From: Paenibacillus pasadenensis | GTDB taxonomy: Bacteria > Bacillota > Bacilli > Paenibacillales > Paenibacillaceae | NCBI RefSeq assembly: GCF_023715725.1 | Contig: NZ_JAMBOT010000014.1 | Span: 1-64,000 of the forward strand | DNA: 64,000 nucleotides | Direction of reading: 5' to 3' | In this document: piece by piece, positions 1 to 8,449 of the stretch | How positions within the stretch are numbered: position 1 is the first letter of the stretch | How the letters are laid out: every line of letters starts with the position of its first letter | Translations under genes and position numbers: made by a program | Notes under the pieces: generated by a model | Databases searched by the model: none | What the model was told of the DNA's origin: nothing | Seen by the model: the letters and a program-made list of their open reading frames with translations, nothing else

Positions 1-84
1 ATCGAGTTCTACAACCAGGAGCGTTTCCAGAAAAAACTCGGCGACCGCTCTCCGGTAGAGTACCGAATTGCAGTCGCCGCTTAA
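1..84 (+). CDS. IS3-family transposase (OrfB), C-terminal end only
   Basis: Frame 1 reads IEFYNQERFQKKLGDRSPVE then YRIAVAA and stop. This is the end of the DDE integrase domain of IS3-family OrfB transposases, where YN..R.Q..L...SPVEYR closes the protein after the catalytic Glu. Only the last 27 residues are present, so the subgroup and activity cannot be judged. The terminal repeat directly downstream supports the call. Confidence 0.75.
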   Translation: MEFYNQERFQKKLGDRSPVEYRIAVAA

Positions 85-127
85 TTTGCACTCTTTTTTA
101 GCTGTCTACTTGACGGGGGTAAGACCA
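1..127 (+). mobile_element. Right end of an IS3-family insertion sequence
   Basis: The transposase tail (1-84) is followed by a terminal sequence ending in gacgggggtaagacca at 112-127. IS3-family ends typically carry a C/G-rich inverted repeat finishing in CA, so I place the outer right boundary at about 127. The left end is outside the window, so the matching repeat and target duplication cannot be checked. The boundary lies 13 bp from the stop codon of the reverse-strand dehydrogenase gene. Confidence 0.7.
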
Positions 128-139
128 GAGATACAGCTG

Positions 140-1051
140 TTATTTAGCTGATGTCTGGGCTTCGCCGCCGAGTCTGCGCCCGATCCACTGCTCGTAAAGC
201 TTGGACACGGCGATCAGATCCTCTTTGTCGTAACCAGCGGAGCTGCCGGCCTGGAACAGGCTTTTGGCTGCTTCCAGCATCGGAGTCGGCGTATTCAGGC
301 TGTCCGAATACACGGAGGCGAGACGCAGATCTTTAAGCATGAGCTCCAGCGAAAACTGCACGCTGTAGTCGCCTTCCAGCAGCTTGGACGATTTGAGCTC
401 GGCCGCTTTGCTGCCTGCGCTGCCGGCCCGTACGATGTCCAGAAACTTGGCGGGATCAAGGCCGCCGCTAACCGCAATCGATAAGCCTTCGGCCAGCGCC
501 AAATTGTTGATGGCGACGATGCTGTTATGGCCCAGCTTGGCGACGGAGCCGCTGCCGGATGGTCCGACATGCACAATTTTTGAGCCCATGGCGTCAAGAA
601 CGGGGCGGACGCGCTCCAGCAGCGAAGCCTCGCCGCCAACCATGAACACAAGCGTGCCTCCAATTGCCGCCGGCGTGCTGCCCGTCACAGGGCAATCGAG
701 GAAACCGCAGCCAACGCCCGAGGCAGCCTTGGCCAGCTCCTTCGCCAGCACAGGGGAAATCGTGCTGTTGTCGATAAGTGCGGCGCCAGAGCGGACGGCC
801 GATAAAATGCCCTCTTCGCCAAGGTACAGGCCGCGCACGACGTCGTCGTTGCTGAGCATCGTAATGACAACATCGGCTTCCCGCACCGCTTCCGCAGGCG
901 AGGAGGCTTCTTTCGCTCCGAGCTTTTTAAGCTCCTCCGCTTTGCCCGGCGTGCGATTCCACACAGTGACGGAGAAGCCTTTGCGCGCCAGATTGGCGGC
1001 CATCGGTTCGCCCATTGCGCCGAGCCCGATAAATCCAATCGCTAAAGTCAT
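140..1051 (-). CDS. NAD(P)-dependent 3-hydroxyisobutyrate dehydrogenase-family oxidoreductase
   Basis: 303-residue cytosolic beta-hydroxyacid dehydrogenase. The N-terminus (about 4-18) has the Rossmann motif GFIGLGAMGEPMAANL. The substrate segment DCPVTGSTPAAIGGTL lies near 119-134, and GSGSVAKLGHN near 166-176 carries the lysine that is catalytic in this family. The length is normal for 3-hydroxyisobutyrate, tartronate-semialdehyde or glyoxylate reductases; the sequence does not tell these apart. The start ATG is preceded on its strand by a weak aaggacgg-type site. The stop codon lies 13 bp from the IS3-family end, so the element landed just past the gene without breaking it. Monocistronic by position. 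Confidence 0.8.
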   Translation of the reverse strand: MTLAIGFIGLGAMGEPMAANLARKGFSVTVWNRTPGKAEELKKLGAKEASSPAEAVREADVVITMLSNDDVVRGLYLGEEGILSAVRSGAALIDNSTISPVLAKELAKAASGVGCGFLDCPVTGSTPAAIGGTLVFMVGGEASLLERVRPVLDAMGSKIVHVGPSGSGSVAKLGHNSIVAINNLALAEGLSIAVSGGLDPAKFLDIVRAGSAGSKAAELKSSKLLEGDYSVQFSLELMLKDLRLASVYSDSLNTPTPMLEAAKSLFQAGSSAGYDKEDLIAVSKLYEQWIGRRLGGEAQTSAK

Positions 1052-1294
1052 AGAGAAACACCGTCCTTCATGTGGTTTAGTCTCTCCTAGTGTAGCATAT
1101 TCGCCGCTCAGCCATCGAACCTGACTCCGGCTTGTCCATTCGTGAAGCTTCCATGAAACGCGCCACGTTTGCTTGTTTTCCCTAGTTCAATCCATTATTC
1201 TTAGGACATGTTGCAAGGCGCTGGGACCAGACTTAAAGGCCGGACGCGAGCTTATACGGGCTGCTTGGCCCGATCTTGAAGGAGGCATTTTGGA

Positions 1295-2644
1295 ATGAGC
1301 AAAACGATTCGTTTCGACTACAGCAAGGCACTTGGATTTCTGGGACAAAATGAGATCGACAACCTGGAGGGGCCAATCCGCCTCGCCCACGATCAGCTGC
1401 ATAATGGAACGGGAGCCGGCTCCGACTATCTGGGCTGGATCGATCTTCCGACCGCATATGACAAAGAAGAATTTGCGCGCATCAAATCCTCCGCGGACAA
1501 AATCCGCTCCGATTCCGACGCTCTCATCGTGATCGGCATCGGCGGCTCCTACCTGGGAGCGCGCGCGGCAATCGAGATGCTGTCGCACTCGTTCTACAAC
1601 GTGCTGCCAAACGGCGAGCGCAAAGGGCCGCAAATTTTCTTTGCTGGCAACAACATCAGCTCGACCTATGTCACCCATCTGCTTCAGGCGCTTGAGGGCA
1701 AAAACTGGTCGATCAACGTTATCTCCAAATCCGGCACAACGACTGAGCCTGCGCTGGCGTTCCGCGTATTCCGCGAGAAGCTGGAGCAAAAATACGGCAA
1801 GGAAGAAGCTCGCCGCCGCATTTACGCTACGACGGACAAAGCCCGCGGAGCCCTCAAAAAGCTTGCGACGGAAGAAGGCTACGAGTCCTTTGTTATTCCG
1901 GATGACGTTGGCGGACGTTACTCCGTGCTGACGGCTGTAGGCCTGCTGCCAATCGCCGCTGCCGGAATCGACATCGACGCCATGATGCAGGGCGCTGCTG
2001 ACGCTTCCAAGGAATACGGCAACCCGAACGTTGCCGAGAACGAAGCCTACCAATACGCTGCTGCGCGCAACGCGCTGTACCGCAAAGGTAAAGCAACGGA
2101 AATTCTCGTTAACTACGAGCCTTCGCTGCACTTCGTATCGGAATGGTGGAAACAGCTGTACGGCGAAAGCGAAGGCAAAGACCACAAGGGCATTTTCCCG
2201 GCTGCGGTCGACTTCTCCACGGATTTGCACTCCATGGGACAATTCATTCAAGAGGGCAACCGCAACCTGTTCGAGACCGTCATTCAGGTTGGCGAGCCAA
2301 CGGAGCAGATTACGATCGGCAGCGATGCGGACGATCTGGACGGCCTGAACTTCCTGGCTGGCAAAACAATGGACTTCGTAAACAAAAAAGCGTTTGAGGG
2401 CACGCTGCTGGCGCATACGGACGGCCAAGTTCCGAACCTTGTCGTGAACATTGCCGATCTTACTCCATATACGTTCGGCTACCTCGTGTACTTCTTCGAG
2501 AAAGCTTGCGGCATCAGCGGGTACCTGCTCGGCGTGAATCCATTCGACCAGCCTGGTGTTGAAGCTTACAAAAAGAACATGTTCGCTCTGCTCGGCAAAC
2601 CTGGCTACGAGAAGGAAAAAGCGGAGCTGGAAGCGCGTCTGTAA
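1295..2644 (+). CDS. pgi: Glucose-6-phosphate isomerase
   Basis: 449-residue Pgi, the usual length for Bacillus-type enzymes. It interconverts glucose-6-P and fructose-6-P in glycolysis and cell-wall precursor supply. Visible: the sugar-phosphate motif [11 protein letters not shown], the [14 protein letters not shown] segment, [12 protein letters not shown], and the C-terminal signature [18 protein letters not shown] with the lysine that contacts substrate. The ATG follows a near-perfect aaggagg 9 bp upstream. yigZ begins within 15 bp downstream, so the two are probably co-transcribed. The long open frame on the opposite strand is a codon shadow. Confidence 0.97.
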   Translation: MSKTIRFDYSKALGFLGQNEIDNLEGPIRLAHDQLHNGTGAGSDYLGWIDLPTAYDKEEFARIKSSADKIRSDSDALIVIGIGGSYLGARAAIEMLSHSFYNVLPNGERKGPQIFFAGNNISSTYVTHLLQALEGKNWSINVISKSGTTTEPALAFRVFREKLEQKYGKEEARRRIYATTDKARGALKKLATEEGYESFVIPDDVGGRYSVLTAVGLLPIAAAGIDIDAMMQGAADASKEYGNPNVAENEAYQYAAARNALYRKGKATEILVNYEPSLHFVSEWWKQLYGESEGKDHKGIFPAAVDFSTDLHSMGQFIQEGNRNLFETVIQVGEPTEQITIGSDADDLDGLNFLAGKTMDFVNKKAFEGTLLAHTDGQVPNLVVNIADLTPYTFGYLVYFFEKACGISGYLLGVNPFDQPGVEAYKKNMFALLGKPGYEKEKAELEARL

Positions 2645-2659
2645 GGCGTGACGCGGCCA

Positions 2660-3295
2660 ATGCTTGACAGCTATCGAACGTTAGGCGGACCCGGCTCCAA
2701 GGAGATCATCATCAAAAAGTCCCGCTTCATCGGCTACGGACGTCCCGTCAGCAGCGAGGAAGAAGCGGTCGCCTTCATTGAAGAGATCAAAAAGCAGCAC
2801 TGGAACGCCACCCATAACTGCTCGGCGTATGTGGTCGGCGAACGGGACGAGTTCCAAAAGCAGTCCGACGACGGCGAACCGAGCGGCACGGCGGGCAAGC
2901 CGATTTTGGAGGTCATCAAGCATAAGGGCCTCAAAAACGTTGCCATTGTCGTTACCCGTTATTTCGGCGGAATTATGCTCGGCGCTGGCGGCCTCATCCG
3001 TGCGTATACGGACGGAGCGGTTGCGGCGATTGAAGCGGCGGGTCCGATCACCAATGTGCTGCACCGGGAAATCGCCGTAGAGGTGGATTATACTTGGTAC
3101 GGCAAGCTGGAGAACGAGCTGCATGGCCGTGGAGTGCTCGTCGGCGGAGTTGATTTTACCGACCGCGTTACGGTAAGCTGCCTGCCGCTGGCGGCCGACT
3201 CGGACCGTTTTATCGCATGGATGACGGACGTAACGCAAGGCCAGGCGAAGATAGCGGCAGGGGATACCCGGTACGTTACTTCACTGGTAACATAA
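2660..3295 (+). CDS. yigZ: YigZ/IMPACT-family protein
   Basis: About 211 residues of the UPF0029/IMPACT family. The N-terminal domain has KKSRFIGYGRPV, HNCSAYVVG, DDGEPSGTAGKPIL, and VTRYFGGIMLGAGGLIRAYT, all hallmarks of the YigZ fold; a short second domain follows. Cellular role is poorly defined (translation- or nucleotide-linked). GTG at 2648 is in frame, but aagg at 2643 is 1 bp from it and 13 bp from ATG 2660; I prefer ATG although neither site is good. It follows pgi closely and ends at a rho-independent terminator. Confidence 0.85.
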   Translation: MLDSYRTLGGPGSKEIIIKKSRFIGYGRPVSSEEEAVAFIEEIKKQHWNATHNCSAYVVGERDEFQKQSDDGEPSGTAGKPILEVIKHKGLKNVAIVVTRYFGGIMLGAGGLIRAYTDGAVAAIEAAGPITNVLHREIAVEVDYTWYGKLENELHGRGVLVGGVDFTDRVTVSCLPLAADSDRFIAWMTDVTQGQAKIAAGDTRYVTSLVT

Positions 3296-3312
3296 TGAAT
3301 TTGCGGCTCAGG

Positions 3313-3356
3313 AGCTGCTCCATTGTCATGAAAGTGACCTTGGGGCAGCTTTTTTG
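3313..3356 (+). terminator. Rho-independent terminator after yigZ
   Basis: Arms agctgctcc (3313-3321) and ggggcagct (3342-3350) pair over 9 bp with one G-T wobble, followed by TTTTTTG. It separates the pgi-yigZ unit from the sulfate operon. Confidence 0.75.
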
Positions 3357-3439
3357 CTTTGCCCTGAAGACGGTTCCATAATTTTCATCCCATTGTCGTT
3401 GCAATTCCAACAATTCGGGTCGGATAGCGATCTTTTTCA

Positions 3440-3469
3440 TTGACTAGACGAGCTGCGGTCTGCTACATT
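3440..3469 (+). promoter_or_regulatory. Candidate sigma-A promoter of the sulfate uptake operon
   Basis: TTGACT at 3440-3445 and TACATT at 3464-3469 are separated by 18 bp, about 115 bp before cysT. No SAM riboswitch (S-box) was recognised in the leader; regulation by a cysteine/sulfur repressor is plausible but not shown. Confidence 0.45.
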
Positions 3470-3584
3470 TATGTAAAACCAAGTAACTTAATAGGATTAT
3501 TGAAAACACCCGGAATTGATGGAATTAAAACATGCAATTGCGATCAAACCGAACGGCAATGAACGTACCTTCGCGGGTAGGAGG

Positions 3585-4400
3585 ATGAATAGGGACGTGA
3601 ACATCAGGCTTCGCAGCAGCTGGTGGAGCTTCGGCTTCCGGACAGCCATACTACTTTACTTTTTTCTGCTTGTTATTCTTCCGATCTTCGGCATTTACGT
3701 GCAGTCGTTCTCGCAAGGCTGGAGCGCGTTTGCGGAAAGCGTTATCGATCCGCTGGCCTGGAAAGCGGTGCTGCTGACGGTCCGTCTGGCGGTGCTCGCC
3801 GCTCTGATTAACCTGGTCGTGGGAACGATCATCGGCTGGGTGCTGATCCGCTACCGCTTTCCGGGGCGGAGGCTGCTCAACAGCTTGGTCGATCTGCCGT
3901 TCGCTTTGCCGACAGCGGTCGGCGGCTTGATGATTTTGCTGCTGCTCGGGCCGAACAGCCCGCTTGGCAAGCTTGGCTTTGATATCGTTTACCACGAGCC
4001 GGCAATCGTCATCGCGATGGTGTTTGTTACCTTCCCGTTTGTCATCCGTGGCGTACAGCCGCTGCTGGAAGAGATGGAGGCGTCGGAGGAGGAAGCGGCC
4101 TACACGATGGGCGCTTCCCGTTCCAGAACGTTTTTCAGCGTTATTTTGCCGACGATGCTGCCCGGCATTATAAGCGGCGGCATGCTGGCTTTTTCCCGGG
4201 CGCTCGCCGAATTCGGCGCCGTAGTGCTCGTAGCGGGCAATATTCCGGGCCGGACGCTCGTTGCGTCGGTGTACATTTTCGGACAGATTGAAAGTGACAA
4301 CACTCAAGGAGCCGCGGCCGTATCCGTGCTGCTGCTGACGCTGAGCTTCCTTATCCTGTGGGCTATCAACATCGTCCAAGGGAGGAGGAAGAGAGCATGA
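3585..4400 (+). CDS. cysT: Sulfate/thiosulfate ABC transporter permease CysT
   Basis: About 271 residues, inner-membrane permease of the CysTWA-Sbp sulfate importer. Six hydrophobic segments begin near FGFRTAILLYFFLLVILPI, and the EAA coupling loop EEEAAYTMGASRSRTFFSVI contacts the ATPase. DLPFALPTAVGGLMILLLLG is typical of the family. The start is uncertain: aggagg at 3579-3584 abuts ATG 3585 and is 12 bp from GTG 3597, while an upstream in-frame start at 3516 has a poorer site. Its stop overlaps the cysW start by 4 bp (ATGA). Confidence 0.92.
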   Translation: MNRDVNIRLRSSWWSFGFRTAILLYFFLLVILPIFGIYVQSFSQGWSAFAESVIDPLAWKAVLLTVRLAVLAALINLVVGTIIGWVLIRYRFPGRRLLNSLVDLPFALPTAVGGLMILLLLGPNSPLGKLGFDIVYHEPAIVIAMVFVTFPFVIRGVQPLLEEMEASEEEAAYTMGASRSRTFFSVILPTMLPGIISGGMLAFSRALAEFGAVVLVAGNIPGRTLVASVYIFGQIESDNTQGAAAVSVLLLTLSFLILWAINIVQGRRKRA

Positions 4401-5194
4401 GAAAGCTGTGGATTGGTTTTACGTACGCGGTATTCATCGTTCTCATCATCATTCCGCTTGTCAAAATTACTACTGGAGCCTTCGATGAAGGCGTGGGCGG
4501 CTTAATCAAGGCGCTGGGACGGCCTGAAGCGCTGCATGCGCTTATGATGACCGGAATTATCGTTGTGCTTGTCACGATTATTAATACAGTATTCGGCGTT
4601 ATGCTGGCGATTTATCTCGTTCGCGCTCCGTGGCTGCATCCCCGGATCAAAGGGCTGCTCAACAGCATCGTCGATTTGCCCTATGCGGTATCGCCGGTTA
4701 TCGGCGGTTTGATGATCGTCCTGCTGCTCGGCCCGGATACGGTGCTCGGCGCAATGCTTGAAGGCGCAGGCGTCAAAATCGTTTACGCGCTGCCAGGCAT
4801 GGTCATCGCCACGCTGTTTGTCACCTTCCCGCTAATGGTGCGCGAGGTGATGCCGGTGCTGCAGGAAATCGGCAGCCAGCAGGAGGAGGCTTCCTCGATG
4901 TTGGGAGCGTATCCTTGGTATACATTTTGGAAAGTGACATGGCCGTCGATCCGCTGGGGCGTCATTTACGGGGTTGTCCTCACGGTAGCCCGGACGCTCG
5001 GGGAATTCGGCGCGGTACTCGTCGTTTCCGGCAATATTATGAACCTGACCCAGACGGCGACAACACTGGTTTATCAGGATGTAGAGAATTTCAACGTATT
5101 GGCGGCAAGCGGTGTCGCGCTTGTGCTGGCAGCTTTTTCGGTAGGGCTGCTGCTGCTGATGGAATGGGCCAAAAAGCGAAGGGAAGTGCACTGA
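4397..5194 (+). CDS. cysW: Sulfate/thiosulfate ABC transporter permease CysW
   Basis: 265 residues, second permease of the sulfate importer, paralogous to CysT. It shows six membrane segments and an EAA loop around QQEEASSMLGAYPWYTFWKV, plus DLPYAVSPVIGGLMIVLLLG. I chose ATG 4397 because gggaggaggaag lies 5-10 bp upstream and it forms the 4-bp ATGA overlap with cysT. An in-frame upstream ATG (4358) would only add residues encoded within cysT. cysA starts just after the stop. Confidence 0.93.
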   Translation: MRKLWIGFTYAVFIVLIIIPLVKITTGAFDEGVGGLIKALGRPEALHALMMTGIIVVLVTIINTVFGVMLAIYLVRAPWLHPRIKGLLNSIVDLPYAVSPVIGGLMIVLLLGPDTVLGAMLEGAGVKIVYALPGMVIATLFVTFPLMVREVMPVLQEIGSQQEEASSMLGAYPWYTFWKVTWPSIRWGVIYGVVLTVARTLGEFGAVLVVSGNIMNLTQTATTLVYQDVENFNVLAASGVALVLAAFSVGLLLLMEWAKKRREVH

Positions 5195-5195
5195 C

Positions 5196-6260
5196 ATGCA
5201 TATCGAGGTCACAGGCTTAAGCAAATCGTTCGGCGATTTTAAGGCGGTTCAGGATGTTAGCTTTTCCATTCAAAAAGGGCATCTGATCGGTTTGCTCGGT
5301 CCGAGCGGCGGCGGAAAAACGTCCATTTTGCGCATGCTGGCGGGCTTGGAGACGCCGACCTCTGGCGATATTGTTTTTCACGGACAGCGCGTCAACGATC
5401 TGCCTCCGCAGGAGCGCGGCATCGGGTTTGTGTTTCAGAACTATGCATTGTTTAAACATATGACGGTATTCGACAACGTGGCGTTTGGCCTCAAGGTCAA
5501 AAAGCTGCCGAAGGATCAAATCAAGGAGCGTGTGCAAAGCCTGATCGAGCTTACCGGATTAAAAGGCTTCGAGCATCGATATCCGGCCCAGCTGTCTGGC
5601 GGCCAGCGCCAGCGTGTCGCTTTTGCCCGCGCTCTGGCTCCGGAGCCGCAGCTGCTGCTGCTCGACGAGCCGTTTGCGGCCATCGATGCCAAAATCCGCT
5701 CCGAGCTGCGCACGTGGCTGAAGGAAATGATCGAGCGCGTCGGCATCACGTCCATCTTTGTCACTCACGATCAGGATGAGGCGATTGAGGTGGCCGATGA
5801 AATTATGATTATTAGCAAAGGGCGGCTGGAGCAGAAGGGCTCGCCTTGGGATATTTACAAAAACCCGCAAACGCAGTTTGTGGCCGAGTTCATCGGGGAG
5901 TCGACGACAGTGGACAATATCGCTGCGTTGAAGGGCTTTGAAGAGGCTGCGGTTTACAGCGGCACAAAAGGTTTGATTCGCCCGGAATATATCGAGATCG
6001 GCAAACCGGGAGAAATTACGCTCGCCTCTGCCGCGTTGCGGGGCTCCGTGCGCCATATTCATTTCCGCGGCAGCGAGTGGATGATTGAGCTGGAGGTTGG
6101 CGATACCCGCCTGATTACGTACCGCTCGTTGGAAAAGGAAGTGCTGAAGCCGGGCGATCCCGTCGATATTCTCATCCACCGGGCTTATTTGTTTAACGAC
6201 TCCGACAGCTGGATCATGGAGAACAAGCTTAAGGTTGATCCAATGCCTGTCATCATCTAA
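5196..6260 (+). CDS. cysA: Sulfate/thiosulfate ABC transporter ATP-binding protein CysA
   Basis: 354 residues, cytosolic ATPase driving sulfate import. Walker A is GPSGGGKTS (about 35-43), the Q-loop is in FVFQNYALF, the signature is LSGGQRQRVAFARAL, Walker B is LLLLDEPFAAID, and the switch His is in FVTHDQDEA. The C-terminal TOBE-like domain (about 240-354) is the regulatory extension expected for CysA. It follows cysW by one base and is followed by the binding-protein gene, so the four-gene operon supplies a complete importer. Confidence 0.95.
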   Translation: MHIEVTGLSKSFGDFKAVQDVSFSIQKGHLIGLLGPSGGGKTSILRMLAGLETPTSGDIVFHGQRVNDLPPQERGIGFVFQNYALFKHMTVFDNVAFGLKVKKLPKDQIKERVQSLIELTGLKGFEHRYPAQLSGGQRQRVAFARALAPEPQLLLLDEPFAAIDAKIRSELRTWLKEMIERVGITSIFVTHDQDEAIEVADEIMIISKGRLEQKGSPWDIYKNPQTQFVAEFIGESTTVDNIAALKGFEEAAVYSGTKGLIRPEYIEIGKPGEITLASAALRGSVRHIHFRGSEWMIELEVGDTRLITYRSLEKEVLKPGDPVDILIHRAYLFNDSDSWIMENKLKVDPMPVII

Positions 6261-6271
6261 GGGTGAATGCG

Positions 6272-7354
6272 ATGAAAAGAACCAACGCCCGCAAGCCTGC
6301 CCTGCGAAGGATGGCCGGGTATGGCTTGAGCCTGCTGCTGGCGATGGGACTGCTGAGCGGCTGCGCCGGAGGCCAGACGGCGGATAACGACCCGGAAAAG
6401 CCGGAGGCCGCTAAAGGCGATGTAACGCTCGTTATCGGAGCCTATTCCGTGGTGAAGGATGTTTTTGCGGAGCTGCTGCCGAAGTTTCAACAGGAATGGA
6501 AGGATCGGACCGGTCAAACGGTTGTGTTTCAGGAATCCTATGAGGCTTCCGGCACGCAGGCGCGTTCTATTATCGGGGGCTTCGAGGCTGATGTCGCGGT
6601 GCTTGCCATGGACGGCGATCTGCGGCGCATTCGCGATGCGGGCTTGATTACGCATGACTGGACAGCGGGACCGTATAAAGGCAATATTACAACCTCCATT
6701 GCAGTCATCGGAACCCGCGAGGGCAATCCGCGTGGCATAAAAGGCTGGGAGGATCTGATGAAACCCGGCGTCAGGGTGCTTTATCCGAATCCGCAGACGA
6801 GCGGCGGCGCGCAGTGGGACATCAACGCCATTTATGGAGCCGGACTCAAGGAGTCGGAGCGCCAGACAGGCAGCAAAGATGCTGAATTCGCTAAAGGATA
6901 TCTGGAGCGCGTTCATGCCAACATTGAGTCGCTCGACAAGAGCGGCCGCGCTTCTATGGCGGCTTTTGAATACGGCGTCGGCGATGCCATCGTCACCTAC
7001 GAGAACGAGCTGATTGCCCGTATCAATAAAGGAGTTCCGTACGATATCGTCATTCCCGACGATACGATTCTGATTGAAAATCCCGCCGCCGTAGTAGACC
7101 GCAACGTGGACAAACATGGCACCCGCGAGGTAGCAGAGGCGTTTCTGGAGTTCCTGCGCAGCGAGGAAACTCAGCTCTATTTGGCCGAAAACGGCTTCCG
7201 TCCCGTCGAGCCAGTCGCGGCTGAGAAGGTGAAGAACGATTACACCACGCCGCCTGGATTGTTCGACATCGGTTATCTCGGGGGTTGGGACGAGGTCAAG
7301 AAAAACCTCTATTCCAAGCGTGGTGTCTGGTATCAGGTGCTGGCGGGATTGTAG
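6272..7354 (+). CDS. sbp: Sulfate-binding lipoprotein (Sbp/CysP type)
   Basis: About 360 residues. The signal segment YGLSLLLAMGLLSGC ends in a lipobox (LSGC), so the protein is membrane-anchored outside the cell. The mature part matches sulfate/thiosulfate-binding proteins (VVFQESYEASGTQARS, KPGVRVLYPNPQTSGGAQWD, EFLRSEETQLYLAENGFRPV). ATG 6272 has aaggg 8-9 bp upstream; GTG 6263 is in frame but too close to that site. It is the last gene of the operon, an unusual position since binding proteins often come first, and ends before a strong bidirectional terminator. Confidence 0.93.
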   Translation: MKRTNARKPALRRMAGYGLSLLLAMGLLSGCAGGQTADNDPEKPEAAKGDVTLVIGAYSVVKDVFAELLPKFQQEWKDRTGQTVVFQESYEASGTQARSIIGGFEADVAVLAMDGDLRRIRDAGLITHDWTAGPYKGNITTSIAVIGTREGNPRGIKGWEDLMKPGVRVLYPNPQTSGGAQWDINAIYGAGLKESERQTGSKDAEFAKGYLERVHANIESLDKSGRASMAAFEYGVGDAIVTYENELIARINKGVPYDIVIPDDTILIENPAAVVDRNVDKHGTREVAEAFLEFLRSEETQLYLAENGFRPVEPVAAEKVKNDYTTPPGLFDIGYLGGWDEVKKNLYSKRGVWYQVLAGL

Positions 7355-7401
7355 TTGGTGAGGCGGCTTTTTTCGTTGAACAGGGATTTATATTGTTGTT
7401 T

Positions 7402-7442
7402 TAATAAAAACACTAAAGCCCCTGGCTTTAGTGTTTTTATTA
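7402..7442. terminator. Strong bidirectional terminator after sbp
   Basis: A perfect 19-bp stem (taataaaaacactaaagcc, 7402-7420, with its complement at 7424-7442) around a CCT loop, with A/T tails on both sides. A similar core recurs at 8394-8427 and 31940-31974. Confidence 0.85.
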
Positions 7443-7460
7443 CGATCATGCGTCGCCGAC

Positions 7461-7652
7461 AGTGGATAAGGCGTCAAACGCCCTTAAGAAGCGGCAAACT
7501 GTTGGAAAGGCCGTAGATAAGGGCGTCAAACGCCCTTAAGAAGGGGCAAAACGCTGGAAAGGCCGTAGATAAGGGCGTCAAACGCCCTTAAGAAGGGGCA
7601 AAACGCTGAAAAGGCCGTAGATAAGGGCGTCAAACGCCCTTAAGAAGCAGAG
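7461..7652. repeat. Array A: four 52-bp direct repeats, each centred on an 8-bp hairpin
   Basis: Units start near 7461, 7511, 7563 and 7615. Each carries aagggcgt-caa-acgccctt, with hairpin centres at 7476, 7528, 7580 and 7632, exactly 52 bp apart. Flanks (ccgtagat before, aagaaggggcaaaacgctgg after) are nearly identical between the middle copies. Copy 1 has lost one G from its left arm, and copy 4 diverges after the hairpin. The array fills the sbp/7783 gap and encodes no protein. Arrays at 9283-9458 and 38881-39187 have the same period. Confidence 0.95.
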
Positions 7653-7715
7653 CTGCTGGAACGGCTACCGATGAAAAAGTCTCTATAAAAACGACGGGAA
7701 TATAAACTGGGAAAT

Positions 7716-7738
7716 GGATAATCATTTTTTGTTATACT
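7716..7738 (+). promoter_or_regulatory. Candidate promoter with Fur-like half-site before the 7783 gene
   Basis: TATACT at 7733-7738 can serve as a -10 element; no good -35 is visible. Just upstream, ggataatcattttt (7716-7729) matches the first part of the Fur consensus GATAATNATT but not its right half. Iron control is a guess only. Confidence 0.25.
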
Positions 7739-7782
7739 ATTTGCTAGTAAAGCTTTAGACATAACCGAAAAAGAGGGATGAA

Positions 7783-8244
7783 ATGTCGTATATCGTTGAT
7801 TTTAAACAAGTATCTACGGTTGGTTTAGAGTCTTCTCCTGTAGCAGAAGCGCTTGCAGGTCTGCGCGCGAACGAAGCCCGTTATTTTATGAACAAGTACA
7901 AGCATGAATTTACGGTTGTGCCGGCTAGCGAAAGCCAGGAAAACCTCGATTATGTGAACCGGGTTTTGCAAGAGCGTGATATTAATTTTGCCGCCAAACC
8001 TTTGGAAACGTCGCAGTTTCAGGTGGAGAACATCAAATTTACATACGTCTTTTATGAAGACGGTCTTGGAATTAATGTCATGTATACGGTGGATGACCCC
8101 AAGAAGCGGGCCGTTGGGTTTAAGCTTTCCGAAGGGATGGAAGTGCCGGCAGAGCTTGAAGGGAAGTTTAAATTTGCGCGGCAAAAATCTAAGCTGGCAG
8201 GTACGATTCGCGGCTCTTTTTTTGTAATTAAGGGAGAGTACTAA
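7783..8244 (+). CDS. Hypothetical protein, 153 residues
   Basis: I do not recognise a family. It has no signal peptide, membrane segment or cysteine cluster, and mixed alpha/beta composition, so it is likely a small soluble cytosolic protein. Features: charged, Gln/Glu-rich middle (ASESQENLDYVNRVLQERD) and a basic C-terminal part (KFKFARQKSKLAGTIRGSFF). The ATG follows aaagaggg with normal spacing. It stands alone between array A and the small ORF at 8333; no terminator is obvious after its stop. Confidence 0.7.
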   Translation: MSYIVDFKQVSTVGLESSPVAEALAGLRANEARYFMNKYKHEFTVVPASESQENLDYVNRVLQERDINFAAKPLETSQFQVENIKFTYVFYEDGLGINVMYTVDDPKKRAVGFKLSEGMEVPAELEGKFKFARQKSKLAGTIRGSFFVIKGEY

Positions 8245-8332
8245 AGCAACTTTTTTGGTCAGCATATTAGTTGCAAATACCCTTCGCTCCATATAAGATA
8301 TATCGGAAAGAACTTTATGAAGGAGTGGGAAT

Positions 8333-8419
8333 ATGAAGTGGAAACGGACGTTTGTTATCCATCGGATGTCGCCTTTTCATATTCTTGCTTATCAAAACAC
8401 TGAAGCCTCCGTGCTTTAG
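8333..8419 (+). CDS. Possible 28-residue leader peptide before the pyrH paralogue
   Basis: ATG 8333 has an excellent gaaggag site 7 bp upstream. The frame reads MKWKRTFVIHRMSPFHILAY then QNTEASVL and stop. Its last codons and TAG stop (8417-8419) lie inside the right arm of the terminator hairpin 8394-8427, so ribosomes finishing this ORF would cover the hairpin. That geometry suggests translation-coupled attenuation of the following gene, but no residue is enriched as in amino-acid leaders. It could also be a chance small ORF. Confidence 0.4.
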   Translation: MKWKRTFVIHRMSPFHILAYQNTEASVL

Positions 8420-8427
8420 TGTTTTTT
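8394..8427 (+). terminator. Terminator/attenuator-like hairpin upstream of the pyrH paralogue
   Basis: aaaacactgaagc (8394-8406) pairs with gctttagtgtttt (8413-8425) around CTCCGT, with one A-G/T wobble position, followed by T-rich sequence. It ends about 10 bp before the ggaggtg ribosome site of the next gene, so read-through would be required for expression from upstream. Confidence 0.7.
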
Positions 8428-8449
8428 ATTATCCCCGGAGGTGAAGTAG

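Noticed and set aside
1187-2428. 413-codon reverse-strand frame opposite pgi
   Set aside because: Shadow of pgi; no recognisable domain and no Shine-Dalgarno site.
3356-3515. S-box (SAM) riboswitch or CymR box before cysT
   Set aside because: No S-box pattern was found, and the AT-rich GGAATT-like pieces are too vague to call a CymR site.
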